From contig JAAEPT010000103.1 in NCBI GenBank assembly GCA_024232295.1, positions 1 through 64,000 on the forward strand: DNA of 64,000 nt. Direction: 5' to 3'. This DNA comes from Cytophagales bacterium (GTDB lineage Bacteria > Bacteroidota > Bacteroidia > Cytophagales > JAAEPT01). Below are positions 27,477-36,312 of this stretch, piece by piece. The stretch's first letter is position 1. Each line of letters opens with the position of its first letter. The translations under genes were made by a program, and so were the position numbers. The notes under the pieces are model-generated. The model made no database searches and was not told the origin of the DNA. It was given only the letters and a program-made list of their open reading frames with translations.

Positions 27477-30290
27477 TTAGAAACTTAAATAAAGGTTTCT
27501 TTTGTTATAAATTTCTCTGAAGAAATCATCGTTTAAGTCATCAATGAATTGGATTGCTTCACCTGTAGATTTCATCTCTGGTCCTAATTCCTTATTTACT
27601 TTAGGGAACTTATGGAAAGAGAATACAGGAATCTTGATGGCATAACCTTCTTGTACTGGGTTAAACTCAAAGTCTGTTACTTTTGCTCCCATCATTACCT
27701 TAGCTGCATAATTTACATAAGGCTCTTGGTAAGCTTTACAGATGAAAGGAACTGTACGAGATGCTCTTGGATTAGCCTCAATGATGTATACTTTCTCATC
27801 TTTAATTGCAAACTGAATGTTAATCAAACCAACTGTTTTAAGAGCTACAGCGATACGCTTAGTGTAGTCTTCAATTTGCTTGATTACATTATCACTTAAA
27901 TCAAATGGAGGTAAAACTGCATAAGAGTCTCCAGAGTGGATACCAGCAGGTTCGATATGCTCCATGATACCTACAATGTGAACATTCTCACCATCACAGA
28001 TAGCATCAGATTCAGCTTCAATTGCACCTTCTAAGAAGTGGTCTAATAATACCTTGTTACCAGGGATTTCCTTCAAGATATTAACAACATGCTTCTCTAG
28101 TTCATTTTTGTTGATAACAATCTTCATTCCTTGTCCACCCAATACATAAGAAGGACGAACTAACATAGGGAATCCGATTTTATCAGCTAATTCTAATGCT
28201 TGATCAGCAGTTTCGATAGCTCCATACTCTGGATAAGGAATTCCCTCTTCTTTCAATAAGTCAGAGAAACGACCTCTATCTTCTGCTAAATCTAATGCTT
28301 CAAAACTAGTACCAATAACTTTTACGCCATACTTCTCTAATTTCTCAGCTAACTTAAGAGCAGTTTGTCCACCTAACTGAACAATTACACCTTCTGGCTT
28401 CTCATGTTCAATAATGTCATAAATATGCTCCCAAAATACTGGCTCAAAGTACAGTTTATCTGCAACATCAAAGTCTGTAGAAACAGTCTCAGGATTACAG
28501 TTGATCATGATTGTTTCATAACCAGCTTCTTTTGCTGCTAAAATTCCATGTACACAAGAATAATCAAACTCAATACCTTGACCAATACGGTTAGGTCCAG
28601 AACCTAATACAAGAATTTTCTTTTTATCAGTAACATGAGATTCATTCTCTCCATCAAAACTAGAGTAGTAATAAGGAGTTTTTGCCTCAAATTCTGCTGC
28701 ACAAGTATCTACCAACTTATAAACACGTTTGATACCTAAGTCCAAACGCTTATTATAAACTTCACTTTCTAAACAACGAGACAAGTGAGCGATTTGTCTA
28801 TCAGCAAAACCTTTTTGCTTAGCTTCTACTAATAAATCTTTTGGTAAATCTTGGATATGATATTTAGTAATTTCTCTCTCAATAGTTACTAAATCTTCAA
28901 TTTGCTTTAAGAACCACTTATCAATTTTTGTTAATTCATAAACAGTCTTCATTGGGATTCCTAATGCAATTGCATCACGAACATGGAATAAACGATTCCA
29001 ACTAGGATGTGATAAGCTATATAGAATTTCCTCTTGGTTTGTCAATTCTTTACCATCAGCTCCCAAACCATTACGTTTGATTTCTAACGATTGACAAGCT
29101 TTTTGAAGAGCCTCTTGGAAATTACGTCCGATACCCATTGCTTCACCAACAGCTTTCATCTGTAATCCTAATTGACGCTCAGCACCTTTGAATTTATCAA
29201 AGTTCCAACGAGGGATTTTTACAATTACATAATCTAATGCAGGTTCAAAGAATGCACTAGTAGTTTGTGTAATTTGATTTTTTAATTCATCTAAGTTATA
29301 TCCAATTGCTAATTTAGCAGCAACTTTTGCGATTGGATAACCAGTTGCTTTAGAAGCTAAAGCAGAAGAACGAGATACACGAGGGTTAATTTCAATACCA
29401 ATGATATCTTCAGTCACTGGATCAACAGAGAACTGAACATTACATCCACCTGCAAAATCACCAATTGCGTTCATCATAGTGATTGCTTGATCACGCATGT
29501 TTTGGTAAGTAGTATCAGATAATGTCATTGCAGGAGCAACTGTAATAGAATCTCCTGTGTGAATTCCCATAGGATCAAAGTTCTCAATAGAACAAATAAT
29601 TGTTACATTACCTGCACTATCTCTTAGTAATTCTAGCTCGTATTCTTTCCAACCTAAAATACTTTGCTCAATTAATACCTCATTAATTGGAGAAGCATGT
29701 AAACCTGCATTAAGAGCTGTTTCGAACTCTTCTGGAGTATTCACAAAACCACCTCCATATCCTCCCATTGTAAATGAAGGACGAATTACAAGAGGAAAAC
29801 CAATTTCTTGAGCAATCTCTTTTCCTTTTAAGAATGATGTAGCTGTTTCACCTTTACAAACTCCTACACCAATTTCTAACATCTTTTTACGGAAAATCTC
29901 ACGATCTTCTGTAGTGTGAATCGCATCAATGTTTACTCCTATTAAGCGAACATTATACTCCTCCCAAATACCTGCTTCATCACAGTCAATGGCTAGGTTT
30001 AGAGCTGTCTGTCCTCCCATTGTAGGAAGTACTGCATCAATATTAGGGTGATTCTTTAGAATCTCAATAATAGATTCTTTCACCAAAGGCTTCAAATACA
30101 CATTATCAGCAGTTACCTGATCTGTCATGATGGTTGCAGGATTTGAATTGATAAGTGTTACTTCAATTCCTTCTTCTCTCAACGATCTTGACGCTTGAGA
30201 ACCAGAGTAATCAAACTCACATGCTTGACCAATAATAATTGGACCACTACCAATTATTAATACCGATTTTATGCTACTGTCTTTAGGCAT
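27477..30290 (-). CDS. carB: Carbamoyl-phosphate synthase large subunit, short form
   Basis: 937 residues, whereas the usual CarB has about 1070. Both ATP-grasp halves are complete: the first around GSGPIIIGQACEFDYSGSQA and MGGYGGGFVNTP, the second around GSGPNRIGQGIEFDYSCVH and YVLGGQGM. What is missing is the C-terminal MGS-like allosteric domain that binds UMP, IMP or ornithine. The protein stops at NKRNLYLSF and a terminator follows at once, so this is not a frameshift. Short forms of about 950 residues occur in other Bacteroidota as I recall. It makes carbamoyl phosphate for pyrimidines and arginine with CarA, which is not nearby. Feedback control must differ. Confidence 0.95.
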   Translation of the reverse strand: MPKDSSIKSVLIIGSGPIIIGQACEFDYSGSQASRSLREEGIEVTLINSNPATIMTDQVTADNVYLKPLVKESIIEILKNHPNIDAVLPTMGGQTALNLAIDCDEAGIWEEYNVRLIGVNIDAIHTTEDREIFRKKMLEIGVGVCKGETATSFLKGKEIAQEIGFPLVIRPSFTMGGYGGGFVNTPEEFETALNAGLHASPINEVLIEQSILGWKEYELELLRDSAGNVTIICSIENFDPMGIHTGDSITVAPAMTLSDTTYQNMRDQAITMMNAIGDFAGGCNVQFSVDPVTEDIIGIEINPRVSRSSALASKATGYPIAKVAAKLAIGYNLDELKNQITQTTSAFFEPALDYVIVKIPRWNFDKFKGAERQLGLQMKAVGEAMGIGRNFQEALQKACQSLEIKRNGLGADGKELTNQEEILYSLSHPSWNRLFHVRDAIALGIPMKTVYELTKIDKWFLKQIEDLVTIEREITKYHIQDLPKDLLVEAKQKGFADRQIAHLSRCLESEVYNKRLDLGIKRVYKLVDTCAAEFEAKTPYYYSSFDGENESHVTDKKKILVLGSGPNRIGQGIEFDYSCVHGILAAKEAGYETIMINCNPETVSTDFDVADKLYFEPVFWEHIYDIIEHEKPEGVIVQLGGQTALKLAEKLEKYGVKVIGTSFEALDLAEDRGRFSDLLKEEGIPYPEYGAIETADQALELADKIGFPMLVRPSYVLGGQGMKIVINKNELEKHVVNILKEIPGNKVLLDHFLEGAIEAESDAICDGENVHIVGIMEHIEPAGIHSGDSYAVLPPFDLSDNVIKQIEDYTKRIAVALKTVGLINIQFAIKDEKVYIIEANPRASRTVPFICKAYQEPYVNYAAKVMMGAKVTDFEFNPVQEGYAIKIPVFSFHKFPKVNKELGPEMKSTGEAIQFIDDLNDDFFREIYNKRNLYLSF

Positions 30291-30422
30291 TTCGTACTGA
30301 TTGGATTTACTTTAAAATTTAACAAAGTTAATAATAAATTTATTATCACACTATGCTTTAATGCCAAAAACTCACTTTTGAGGGTGTTTTTTTATTTCGA
30401 TCAAAAAAAACAAAAAAATGAT

Positions 30423-30452
30423 TTGCATTTAAAAAAATAAGCCATACTTTTG
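30423..30452 (+). promoter_or_regulatory. Promoter of the tRNA-Val cluster
   Basis: TTG at 30423-30425 and TACTTTTG at 30445-30452, spacer 19, match the Bacteroidota housekeeping consensus. The expected transcript start lies about 35 bases before the first tRNA. Confidence 0.75.
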
Positions 30453-30490
30453 CATCCGTCATTTAAGAGAAGAGACACAAAAATACTATT

Positions 30491-30565
30491 GGGAGATTAG
30501 CTCAGTTGGTTCAGAGCACCTGCCTTACAAGCAGGGGGTCACTGGTTCGAATCCAGTATCTCCCA
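30491..30565 (+). tRNA. tRNA-Val (TAC), copy 1
   Basis: 75 nt, acceptor GGGAGAT/ATCTCCC, anticodon loop CTTACAA giving TAC, T arm GGTTCGAATCC, discriminator A. The three bases after it happen to read CCA; the other copies lack this. Confidence 0.96.
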
Positions 30566-30575
30566 CCATATTATT

Positions 30576-30650
30576 GGGGAATTAGCTCAGTTGGTTCAGA
30601 GCACCTGCCTTACAAGCAGGGGGTCACTGGTTCGAATCCAGTATTCCCCA
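30576..30650 (+). tRNA. tRNA-Val (TAC), copy 2
   Basis: 75 nt, the same body as copy 1 but the acceptor stem is GGGGAAT/ATTCCCC. Two changes on each side keep pairing. Confidence 0.96.
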
Positions 30651-30668
30651 CAGAATACCACACATATT

Positions 30669-30743
30669 GGGAGATTAGCTCAGTTGGTTCAGAGCACCTG
30701 CCTTACAAGCAGGGGGTCACTGGTTCGAATCCAGTATCTCCCA
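30669..30743 (+). tRNA. tRNA-Val (TAC), copy 3
   Basis: 75 nt, identical to copy 1 in the mature sequence as far as I can read. Last gene of the cluster. Confidence 0.96.
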
Positions 30744-30750
30744 CATTATC

Positions 30751-30788
30751 AAAGCGTAACATATTTTATTTGTGTTACGCTTTTTTTA
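30751..30788 (+). terminator. Terminator of the tRNA-Val cluster
   Basis: AAGCGTAACA and TGTTACGCTT form a perfect 10-bp stem followed by a T run. Confidence 0.9.
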
Positions 30789-30977
30789 TTTAGCACACAA
30801 CCTTCAATGACTATTTTTCGTTGCAAAAAGAACTAGAACGGTGTAAAAAAAGGCATATATATTACTAAAAACCAAATTAGTTCAACTATATTTATCCCCG
30901 TAACTATTTATATTAAATCTACTTTTCTTACGAAGGGTAATAATATTCATTTACTTGAGAAATTTATTCAAATAATT

Positions 30978-33900
30978 ATGAAACATTCTTTTGCGCTAAT
31001 GCTACTTTGCTTGATTAGTTATCAATCCTTTGCAAGTGCATTTATTACAACATGGCAATCCGATAATAGTGACTCAAATAATGATCCGAGTGCTATTACG
31101 ATCCCGACTACTGGAGGAGGATATAATTATGATATCTACTGGGAGTCAACAGATGATGCAGGTATCAATGGTACTGTAACAGGTGTCACAGGAACTATTG
31201 ACCTAGATTTCGATGGTGAAGAAGGAGAATTCAGAGTAGAGATTACTGGAGACTTTCCTCGTATCTATTTTAATGGTATGGATGATGCGGCAGAATTAAT
31301 TGCGATCAACCAATGGGGAGATATCCAATGGACTTCTATGGAAGATGCTTTCAATGGATGTACAGAACTGACATATGCAGCTAGTGATGCTCCAAATTTA
31401 ACTGGTGTAACAAATTTGAGAGAAATGTTTAGAGACGCATCCTCTTTCAATGGAGACCTTTCTGATTGGGATGTATCCACCATCACAAACATGAACTCCA
31501 TGTTTAGAGATGCAGATAGCTTTAATGGAAATATCACAACATGGAATGTTACTGCAGTAGAAGATTTTAAAACAATGTTTAGAGGAGCATCTTCTTTTAA
31601 CCAAGACATTTCTGAATGGAAATTAATTTCTGCAACAGGAATTAGCAGTATGTTTTATAATGCTAATGCTTTCAACCAAAATATTGGAGAATGGGATGTA
31701 AGTAAAGTTACTTCTTTTAGTAGTGTATTTAGAGGGGCATCTTCTTTTAATCAAGATATTTCTGGATGGAAATTGACTTCTGCAACAAGCTTAAGCAGTT
31801 TTTTAAGAGATGCATCTAGTTTTAATCAAAGCTTAGGAGCATTAGATATTTCTACAATCACCAACTTAACTAATATGTTGAATAATACTGCAATGAGTAC
31901 AGAAAATTATGACAACACATTAACTGGTTGGGCTGCTTTAACTTTACAACCTGGAGAAACTATAGATGTTTCTGGTCTTACTTACTGTTCTGCTGCTTCT
32001 GCAAGAGACCAAATCATATCAAACTTCTCATGGACATTCTCTGGAGATGCTGAAGCTACAAGATCTTCTGCTACATTTGTAACAACAGAGCCTACAGATA
32101 TGGCTGTTTGTGGATTGTCACAAACAACAATTGCTGCTGATGTTTCTGGTACTGGTTTATCATTCCAATGGCAAGAAAACACAGGTGGTGGTTTTACAAA
32201 TGTTTCTGAAGGAGGAGATTATACTGGTGTAACTTCAACAAGCCTTACAATTGGGAATATTCAATCAAAAGTTGGAAATGTTTATCGATTATTAATCACA
32301 AGTAGTGCATGTGAAGCAGATACTTCTAACAGTTCAACAATTTTTAATTCTATTTTAGGTACTTCTGTTTGGACAGGTGCTATTGACACAGACTGGTCTG
32401 AATGTGGTAACTGGTCTAACGGATTAGTTCCTACAAATGCTAATGATGCTCAAATTACAACAGCAGGAAGCTCTCCAGTAATTGGATCTGGAACTAGTTC
32501 TGTACAAAACCTTACTTTTGATAGCGGTGCTATGTTCACAATGGCTGATGGAGCAACTTTAGATATCTATGGTAACATTACAAATGATAACAATTTAACA
32601 TTAACTACAGGTACTATTCAATTTAGAGGCTCATCTCTTCAAAATGTAGCTGGAGGAGGAACATACAGCTTATATAATGTAACAGCAAATAATTCAAACT
32701 TTGTTGTTTTTGATGCAGATGTAAACATAAGTGGAGCATTAACAATCAATAGTAGTACATTTCTTAATACAGGAAAAACTGTTACTTTAAAGAGTACTGC
32801 TTCTGGTACTGGTTTATTAGTTGAAAATGCTACATTTACCAAAAACGGAAACTTTATTTGTGAGAGATTTATCAACCAAAATTCAAGCTTTGGAAACTCT
32901 TCTGCAGGTTCTAGATATATCACATCTCCTGTTTCTAGTGCAACAGTATCAGAAATCAATGACGATCAATCACTAATAATCACACACCCTTATTCAACTA
33001 AAAATGGAGGAGATGGAAATGCTACAGACCCATTCCCTAACATGTTCTACTACAACGAATCATTATTCTCTACAGTGGATGATGGCAGTAGTGTAGGTTG
33101 GGAAACTCCTGCTTCTTTGAGTGAATCAATGCCTATAGGACGTGGTTATAACTTAAGAACAAGCTCTGGTATTACACTTGATATCACAGGAACACCAAAT
33201 AATGGTGACCAATCTGTAATTGTAACTAATACACTTGGTGATGCTTCCTCTGGGTTCAACCTAATTGGAAACCCTTATCCTTCTCCTATTGATTGGGATT
33301 TAGTATATGCAGATAATAGTAGTGACATTGGTTCAACAATCTGGTTGAGAAATGCTACTTCTCAGTATGGTGGTTCTTTCATCACATACAATGCAGGTAG
33401 TCAAATTACTGTTCCTAGTGCTGCTAGTTATGATGGAAAAGTAGCAATGATGCAAGGTTTCTTCGTTCAAAACCCATCAGCAGGTGCTGCAGTAGTTAAT
33501 TTTTCAAATACACACAGAGTGACAACACATGCTGCAGAGGTTTTCTACAGAGAAGAAGCTCCTAAGCCGCAAGTGTTATTACAATTAACTGGATCTGATA
33601 ATTACTTTGATGAAATTGCAGTTTATACTGATGATAATGCTACTGATGGAGTAGAAAAAGAATTTGACAGTGAGATGTTCCAATACAATAGTTTACCAAA
33701 CCCTACATTGTACACTATTGTAGAAGATAAGAATATTAAGATTAACGGAATCCCTACTCCTGAACAAAACAAAGTTATTCCACTAGGTATGTACTTACCA
33801 AAGAATGGAAATTTTACATTCTCAGTAAACGAATTGATTGCTGGAAATGAAGATTTAAAAATGTTCTTGGAGGATATGCAAACAGGTGAATTAGTAGAAT

Positions 33901-34268
33901 TAGATAAAAATGCAACATATAGTTTCTCTGGAGACAAAGGAACTGTTGAAGAGCGTTTCAATATCATTATTCAACCTAAAACAAGTGTAATAACAGACAA
34001 TATCAAAAACATTCAAGAGGAAGTATCTATCTATCCTAACCCAGCAATCAATCAAATTACAATCACTTTGATTAACTCATACATTGGTGATTATAATGTA
34101 AGTATTGTTGATATGCAAGGTAAAGAAGTTTCTTCTTCAAGTTTTGAGAAAACACAAAACAGAACATCTTTCAACACAAATCTTGATCTGGCAAGTGGAA
34201 TTTACTTTATTCACTTAACTCCTACTCAAGGTGGTAATACAGTTGTTCAAAAGTTAATCATCCAATAA
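30978..34268 (+). CDS. BspA-like (DUF285) surface protein with T9SS sorting domain
   Basis: 1096 residues. A signal peptide (about 1-20) is followed by DUF285/BspA-type repeats at about 120-310: MFRDASSFNGDLSDWDVS and six or so related units with MF..A..FN..I..W. After that come an Ig-like region with PKD-style Cys, a SWTGAIDTDWSECGNW segment (about 470-490), further beta-rich domains and a C-terminal type A sorting domain (about 1015-1096: VSIYPNPAINQITI and final VVQKLIIQ). It should be exported through the outer membrane by the type IX system and fixed to the surface, likely for adhesion. A terminator closes it. The exosortase cassette begins 82 bases later on the same strand. Confidence 0.88.
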   Translation: MKHSFALMLLCLISYQSFASAFITTWQSDNSDSNNDPSAITIPTTGGGYNYDIYWESTDDAGINGTVTGVTGTIDLDFDGEEGEFRVEITGDFPRIYFNGMDDAAELIAINQWGDIQWTSMEDAFNGCTELTYAASDAPNLTGVTNLREMFRDASSFNGDLSDWDVSTITNMNSMFRDADSFNGNITTWNVTAVEDFKTMFRGASSFNQDISEWKLISATGISSMFYNANAFNQNIGEWDVSKVTSFSSVFRGASSFNQDISGWKLTSATSLSSFLRDASSFNQSLGALDISTITNLTNMLNNTAMSTENYDNTLTGWAALTLQPGETIDVSGLTYCSAASARDQIISNFSWTFSGDAEATRSSATFVTTEPTDMAVCGLSQTTIAADVSGTGLSFQWQENTGGGFTNVSEGGDYTGVTSTSLTIGNIQSKVGNVYRLLITSSACEADTSNSSTIFNSILGTSVWTGAIDTDWSECGNWSNGLVPTNANDAQITTAGSSPVIGSGTSSVQNLTFDSGAMFTMADGATLDIYGNITNDNNLTLTTGTIQFRGSSLQNVAGGGTYSLYNVTANNSNFVVFDADVNISGALTINSSTFLNTGKTVTLKSTASGTGLLVENATFTKNGNFICERFINQNSSFGNSSAGSRYITSPVSSATVSEINDDQSLIITHPYSTKNGGDGNATDPFPNMFYYNESLFSTVDDGSSVGWETPASLSESMPIGRGYNLRTSSGITLDITGTPNNGDQSVIVTNTLGDASSGFNLIGNPYPSPIDWDLVYADNSSDIGSTIWLRNATSQYGGSFITYNAGSQITVPSAASYDGKVAMMQGFFVQNPSAGAAVVNFSNTHRVTTHAAEVFYREEAPKPQVLLQLTGSDNYFDEIAVYTDDNATDGVEKEFDSEMFQYNSLPNPTLYTIVEDKNIKINGIPTPEQNKVIPLGMYLPKNGNFTFSVNELIAGNEDLKMFLEDMQTGELVELDKNATYSFSGDKGTVEERFNIIIQPKTSVITDNIKNIQEEVSIYPNPAINQITITLINSYIGDYNVSIVDMQGKEVSSSSFEKTQNRTSFNTNLDLASGIYFIHLTPTQGGNTVVQKLIIQ

Positions 34269-34280
34269 ATATTCACCCTC

Positions 34281-34326
34281 AAAAAAGATATATTGATATT
34301 TGTTTTTATCAATATATCTTTTTTAC
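34281..34326 (+). terminator. Terminator of the BspA-like gene
   Basis: AAAAAAGATATATTGATA and TATCAATATATCTTTTTT form a long stem around a short T-rich loop. It separates the surface-protein gene from the exosortase cassette. Confidence 0.85.
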
Positions 34327-34350
34327 TTGCAGGGTAAAAAAAGCTAGATC

Positions 34351-34626
34351 ATGAAAATTTCAGAATTCTTATTAAAGTTCTCAACGAACGTAACAGAAGC
34401 TGTAGAGAAGGCTAATAGGACTCAAGGTGCTAGAAATGCTGAAGGTGCATTACAACCAAATGTTCCTAAGCCAATGGGACCTCCAGATGATCCATCTCCT
34501 ATTCCTTTAGAAGGATCTGAGATATTCTTCGTAGTAGCAGTTGTTGTTACAATTGGGGTATTCTTATACTACACTTATCAAACCAAAGAAGAAGACAAAC
34601 TTGAACTTGAATTGGAAAAAAAATAA
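34351..34626 (+). CDS. Candidate exosortase substrate, small tail-anchored protein
   Basis: 91 residues. The N-terminal 30 residues look like an amphipathic helix, with no classical Sec signal peptide. A Pro-rich hinge follows (VPKPMGPPDDPSPIPLEG), then one membrane helix (about 55-75) and a charged tail EEDKLELELEKK. The layout, a P-[IV]-[DE]-G-like motif, then a transmembrane segment, then charges, resembles C-terminal sorting signals of exosortases such as PID-CTERM types, and the exosortase gene overlaps its 3' end. Unlike usual substrates the tail is acidic/Lys and not Arg-rich, and the signal peptide is missing. The role as a dedicated target is inference from motif and position. Confidence 0.6.
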   Translation: MKISEFLLKFSTNVTEAVEKANRTQGARNAEGALQPNVPKPMGPPDDPSPIPLEGSEIFFVVAVVVTIGVFLYYTYQTKEEDKLELELEKK

Positions 34627-35125
34627 AGGTATAAAGTTCCTAGTAATTATAATTCTACTTTTTATTACTTGGAACTTTTTATACAAATCTTGGTTGTTAA
34701 ATTCTTCTTTTTCTTACCAAATTTGCCTACTTCTCACTAAAAGTAGTGCAATATTTTTCTCCATGCTTGGATATGAAGTAACTCACACAGGTTATGACAT
34801 TACAGTAAATGGAACACACTCTCTACACATCGCAGAACCATGTAATGGTTTAGATTTTTTCGGATTATTTATTTGCTTTATTTTAGCATTTCCTACAACT
34901 ATCAAAGAAAAGTTAAAATTTCTCCCAATTGGTTTATTAACTATTCATGTCTTAAACATGATAAGAATTAATCTCTTAATTTTTAATTACTATCATTTCA
35001 GAACATCATTTGATTTCAATCATAAAGTAACTTTCAACCTTATAGTATATGGTATAATGTTAGTTATGTGGGTTTTATGGACAAGAAAACAAATACAAAA
35101 AGGTGGAATTAGCACAACGAAATAA
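34601..35125 (+). CDS. Exosortase family transpeptidase/protease
   Basis: About 174 residues, with several membrane helices. The three residues of the exosortase catalytic site are visible: Cys in AEPCNGLDFFGLF, Arg in LNMIRINLLIF and His in FDFNHKVTFN. Exosortases cut a C-terminal sorting signal at the outer face of the inner membrane and pass the protein to a further step. The ORF track start (TTG 34541) lies deep inside the upstream gene. TTG 34601 or 34607 fits better, giving a 26-base overlap and likely translational coupling with the small tail-anchored gene. The subtype (XrtX, XrtF or another Bacteroidota class) is not assigned. Confidence 0.88.
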   Translation: MNLNWKKNKGIKFLVIIILLFITWNFLYKSWLLNSSFSYQICLLLTKSSAIFFSMLGYEVTHTGYDITVNGTHSLHIAEPCNGLDFFGLFICFILAFPTTIKEKLKFLPIGLLTIHVLNMIRINLLIFNYYHFRTSFDFNHKVTFNLIVYGIMLVMWVLWTRKQIQKGGISTTK

Positions 35126-35543
35126 AAGAATTATCTATGCCAGCATCATCTTTTTGTATCAATCTGTTATAGACTTTTTCAGAGATGATATTGCTACCTT
35201 TTTAGATAATCAAAATATTAAAATATTATCTTTTTCTATTACAGGGATATTTTTATTTGTATTAATCATACATAGGGCATTCATACATGGAATCATCATT
35301 AGAATACTAACTCAACAAAAAAAGCTACTTAAATACTATGTAGTTATAGATATTAGTATGTTTTCATTCTTTTTTCTATATGAAGTATTAAATAACTTTA
35401 TGAAGTTTGGAAAATACCCAGAAATATTAAAGGACACCTTTCATAAGTTTTTAAGCACCCCTATTCTATTAATGATATTTCTATCTGCTTACTTTATATT
35501 TATGGAAATCGAAAAGCTAGAAAACAAAAAGGATGAAAGTTAA
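35103..35543 (+). CDS. Exosortase-associated membrane protein
   Basis: 146 residues with three or four predicted membrane segments (about 10-26, 42-62, 78-98, 118-136) joined by charged loops. It starts with GTG inside the exosortase gene (23-base overlap), so it is coupled to it. Small membrane partners downstream of exosortase genes are known in Bacteroidota exosortase classes, and this is the likely role, but I see no specific motif. The stop codon lies in the loop of its terminator hairpin. Confidence 0.65.
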   Translation: MELAQRNKRIIYASIIFLYQSVIDFFRDDIATFLDNQNIKILSFSITGIFLFVLIIHRAFIHGIIIRILTQQKKLLKYYVVIDISMFSFFFLYEVLNNFMKFGKYPEILKDTFHKFLSTPILLMIFLSAYFIFMEIEKLENKKDES

Positions 35544-35562
35544 ATATACTTTCATCCTTTTT
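35531..35562 (+). terminator. Terminator of the exosortase cassette
   Basis: GGATGAAAGT and ACTTTCATCC form a perfect stem followed by TTTTTG. The stem begins inside the last codons of the gene. Confidence 0.88.
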
Positions 35563-35583
35563 GTTTATGTAATAAGAAGTAGA

Positions 35584-36312
35584 TTACTTGTTATACTGAA
35601 TTATACAGCTTTCATCAACCTCATAATACCATCTACTTTCTCCACCACCAATTGTTCTATCTGTAAAAGTTAGCGTTTTTGTAGAATCAGTACTTGAAAA
35701 AGAAACATTATCAATAATTGTTGAAGACTGTTCATTGTTACCAGTGATTACACCCTTTATTTCTAAAAATCTATTCAAAATAAACTCAGTATTATAGCTT
35801 TCATTTGTTTCTAAGACAACTTTATGACCTGTTGGATGATTCTCTTCATAAGAAATTACAACAAGACCATATTGAGTTAATAAATCAGAGACTACATCAT
35901 TTTGGAGATCATCATCACTCCAATCTATTGCCAATTCACTAGTGTTATCAAGATAAAGTATAATTTGATTCAAACTTGGATAAGGAATTATATCTAAAGC
36001 TAATGATTCTGTCTTTTTAATCAACCCTTCTGCGTTTTGGATAGCATAAAAAACAGATAATACATCATCCACAAGGGCATCAGAAATACGAGCAGAATCT
36101 GTCCAATTTGTATTTTCTTCTAATGTATATTTTACTGCTATTAATTGTGCTTTTTGCAATAACTCTTCTGTTTGTAATGTATTTGTTGAATCAGTACATA
36201 CAGACTCGATAGGTGTATTTGTAACTATTGTTGTTGAAGAAGCATCATCATCTGTACCACATGACATGAAACACAATGCTACAGAAAATACGATCCATTT
36301 AATATCTTTCAT
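35584..36312 (-). CDS. Lipoprotein of unknown function
   Basis: 242 residues. The signal peptide ends in the lipobox FMSC and is followed by GTDDDASST, an acidic export-like signal. The rest is acidic and shows no family I know. It starts 14 bases inside the 3' end of the alpha/beta-hydrolase gene, so the two are coupled in one operon. Confidence 0.65.
   Translation of the reverse strand: MKDIKWIVFSVALCFMSCGTDDDASSTTIVTNTPIESVCTDSTNTLQTEELLQKAQLIAVKYTLEENTNWTDSARISDALVDDVLSVFYAIQNAEGLIKKTESLALDIIPYPSLNQIILYLDNTSELAIDWSDDDLQNDVVSDLLTQYGLVVISYEENHPTGHKVVLETNESYNTEFILNRFLEIKGVITGNNEQSSTIIDNVSFSSTDSTKTLTFTDRTIGGGESRWYYEVDESCIIQYNK

Noticed and set aside
27477-27540. Frameshift truncation of carB
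   Set aside because: The stop is followed at once by a good terminator and no MGS-domain sequence is found beyond it, so the short form is natural.
30506-30836. Two overlapping ORFs across the tRNA-Val cluster
   Set aside because: They are translations of tRNA sequence; their repeated peptide comes from the three tRNA copies.
31400-31900. DNA-level repeats in the BspA-like gene as a CRISPR or satellite
   Set aside because: They follow codon phase and encode DUF285 protein repeats.
34541-34600. Longer exosortase start at TTG 34541
   Set aside because: It would lie within the membrane helix codons of the upstream gene and adds a Lys-rich part that does not fit the family.
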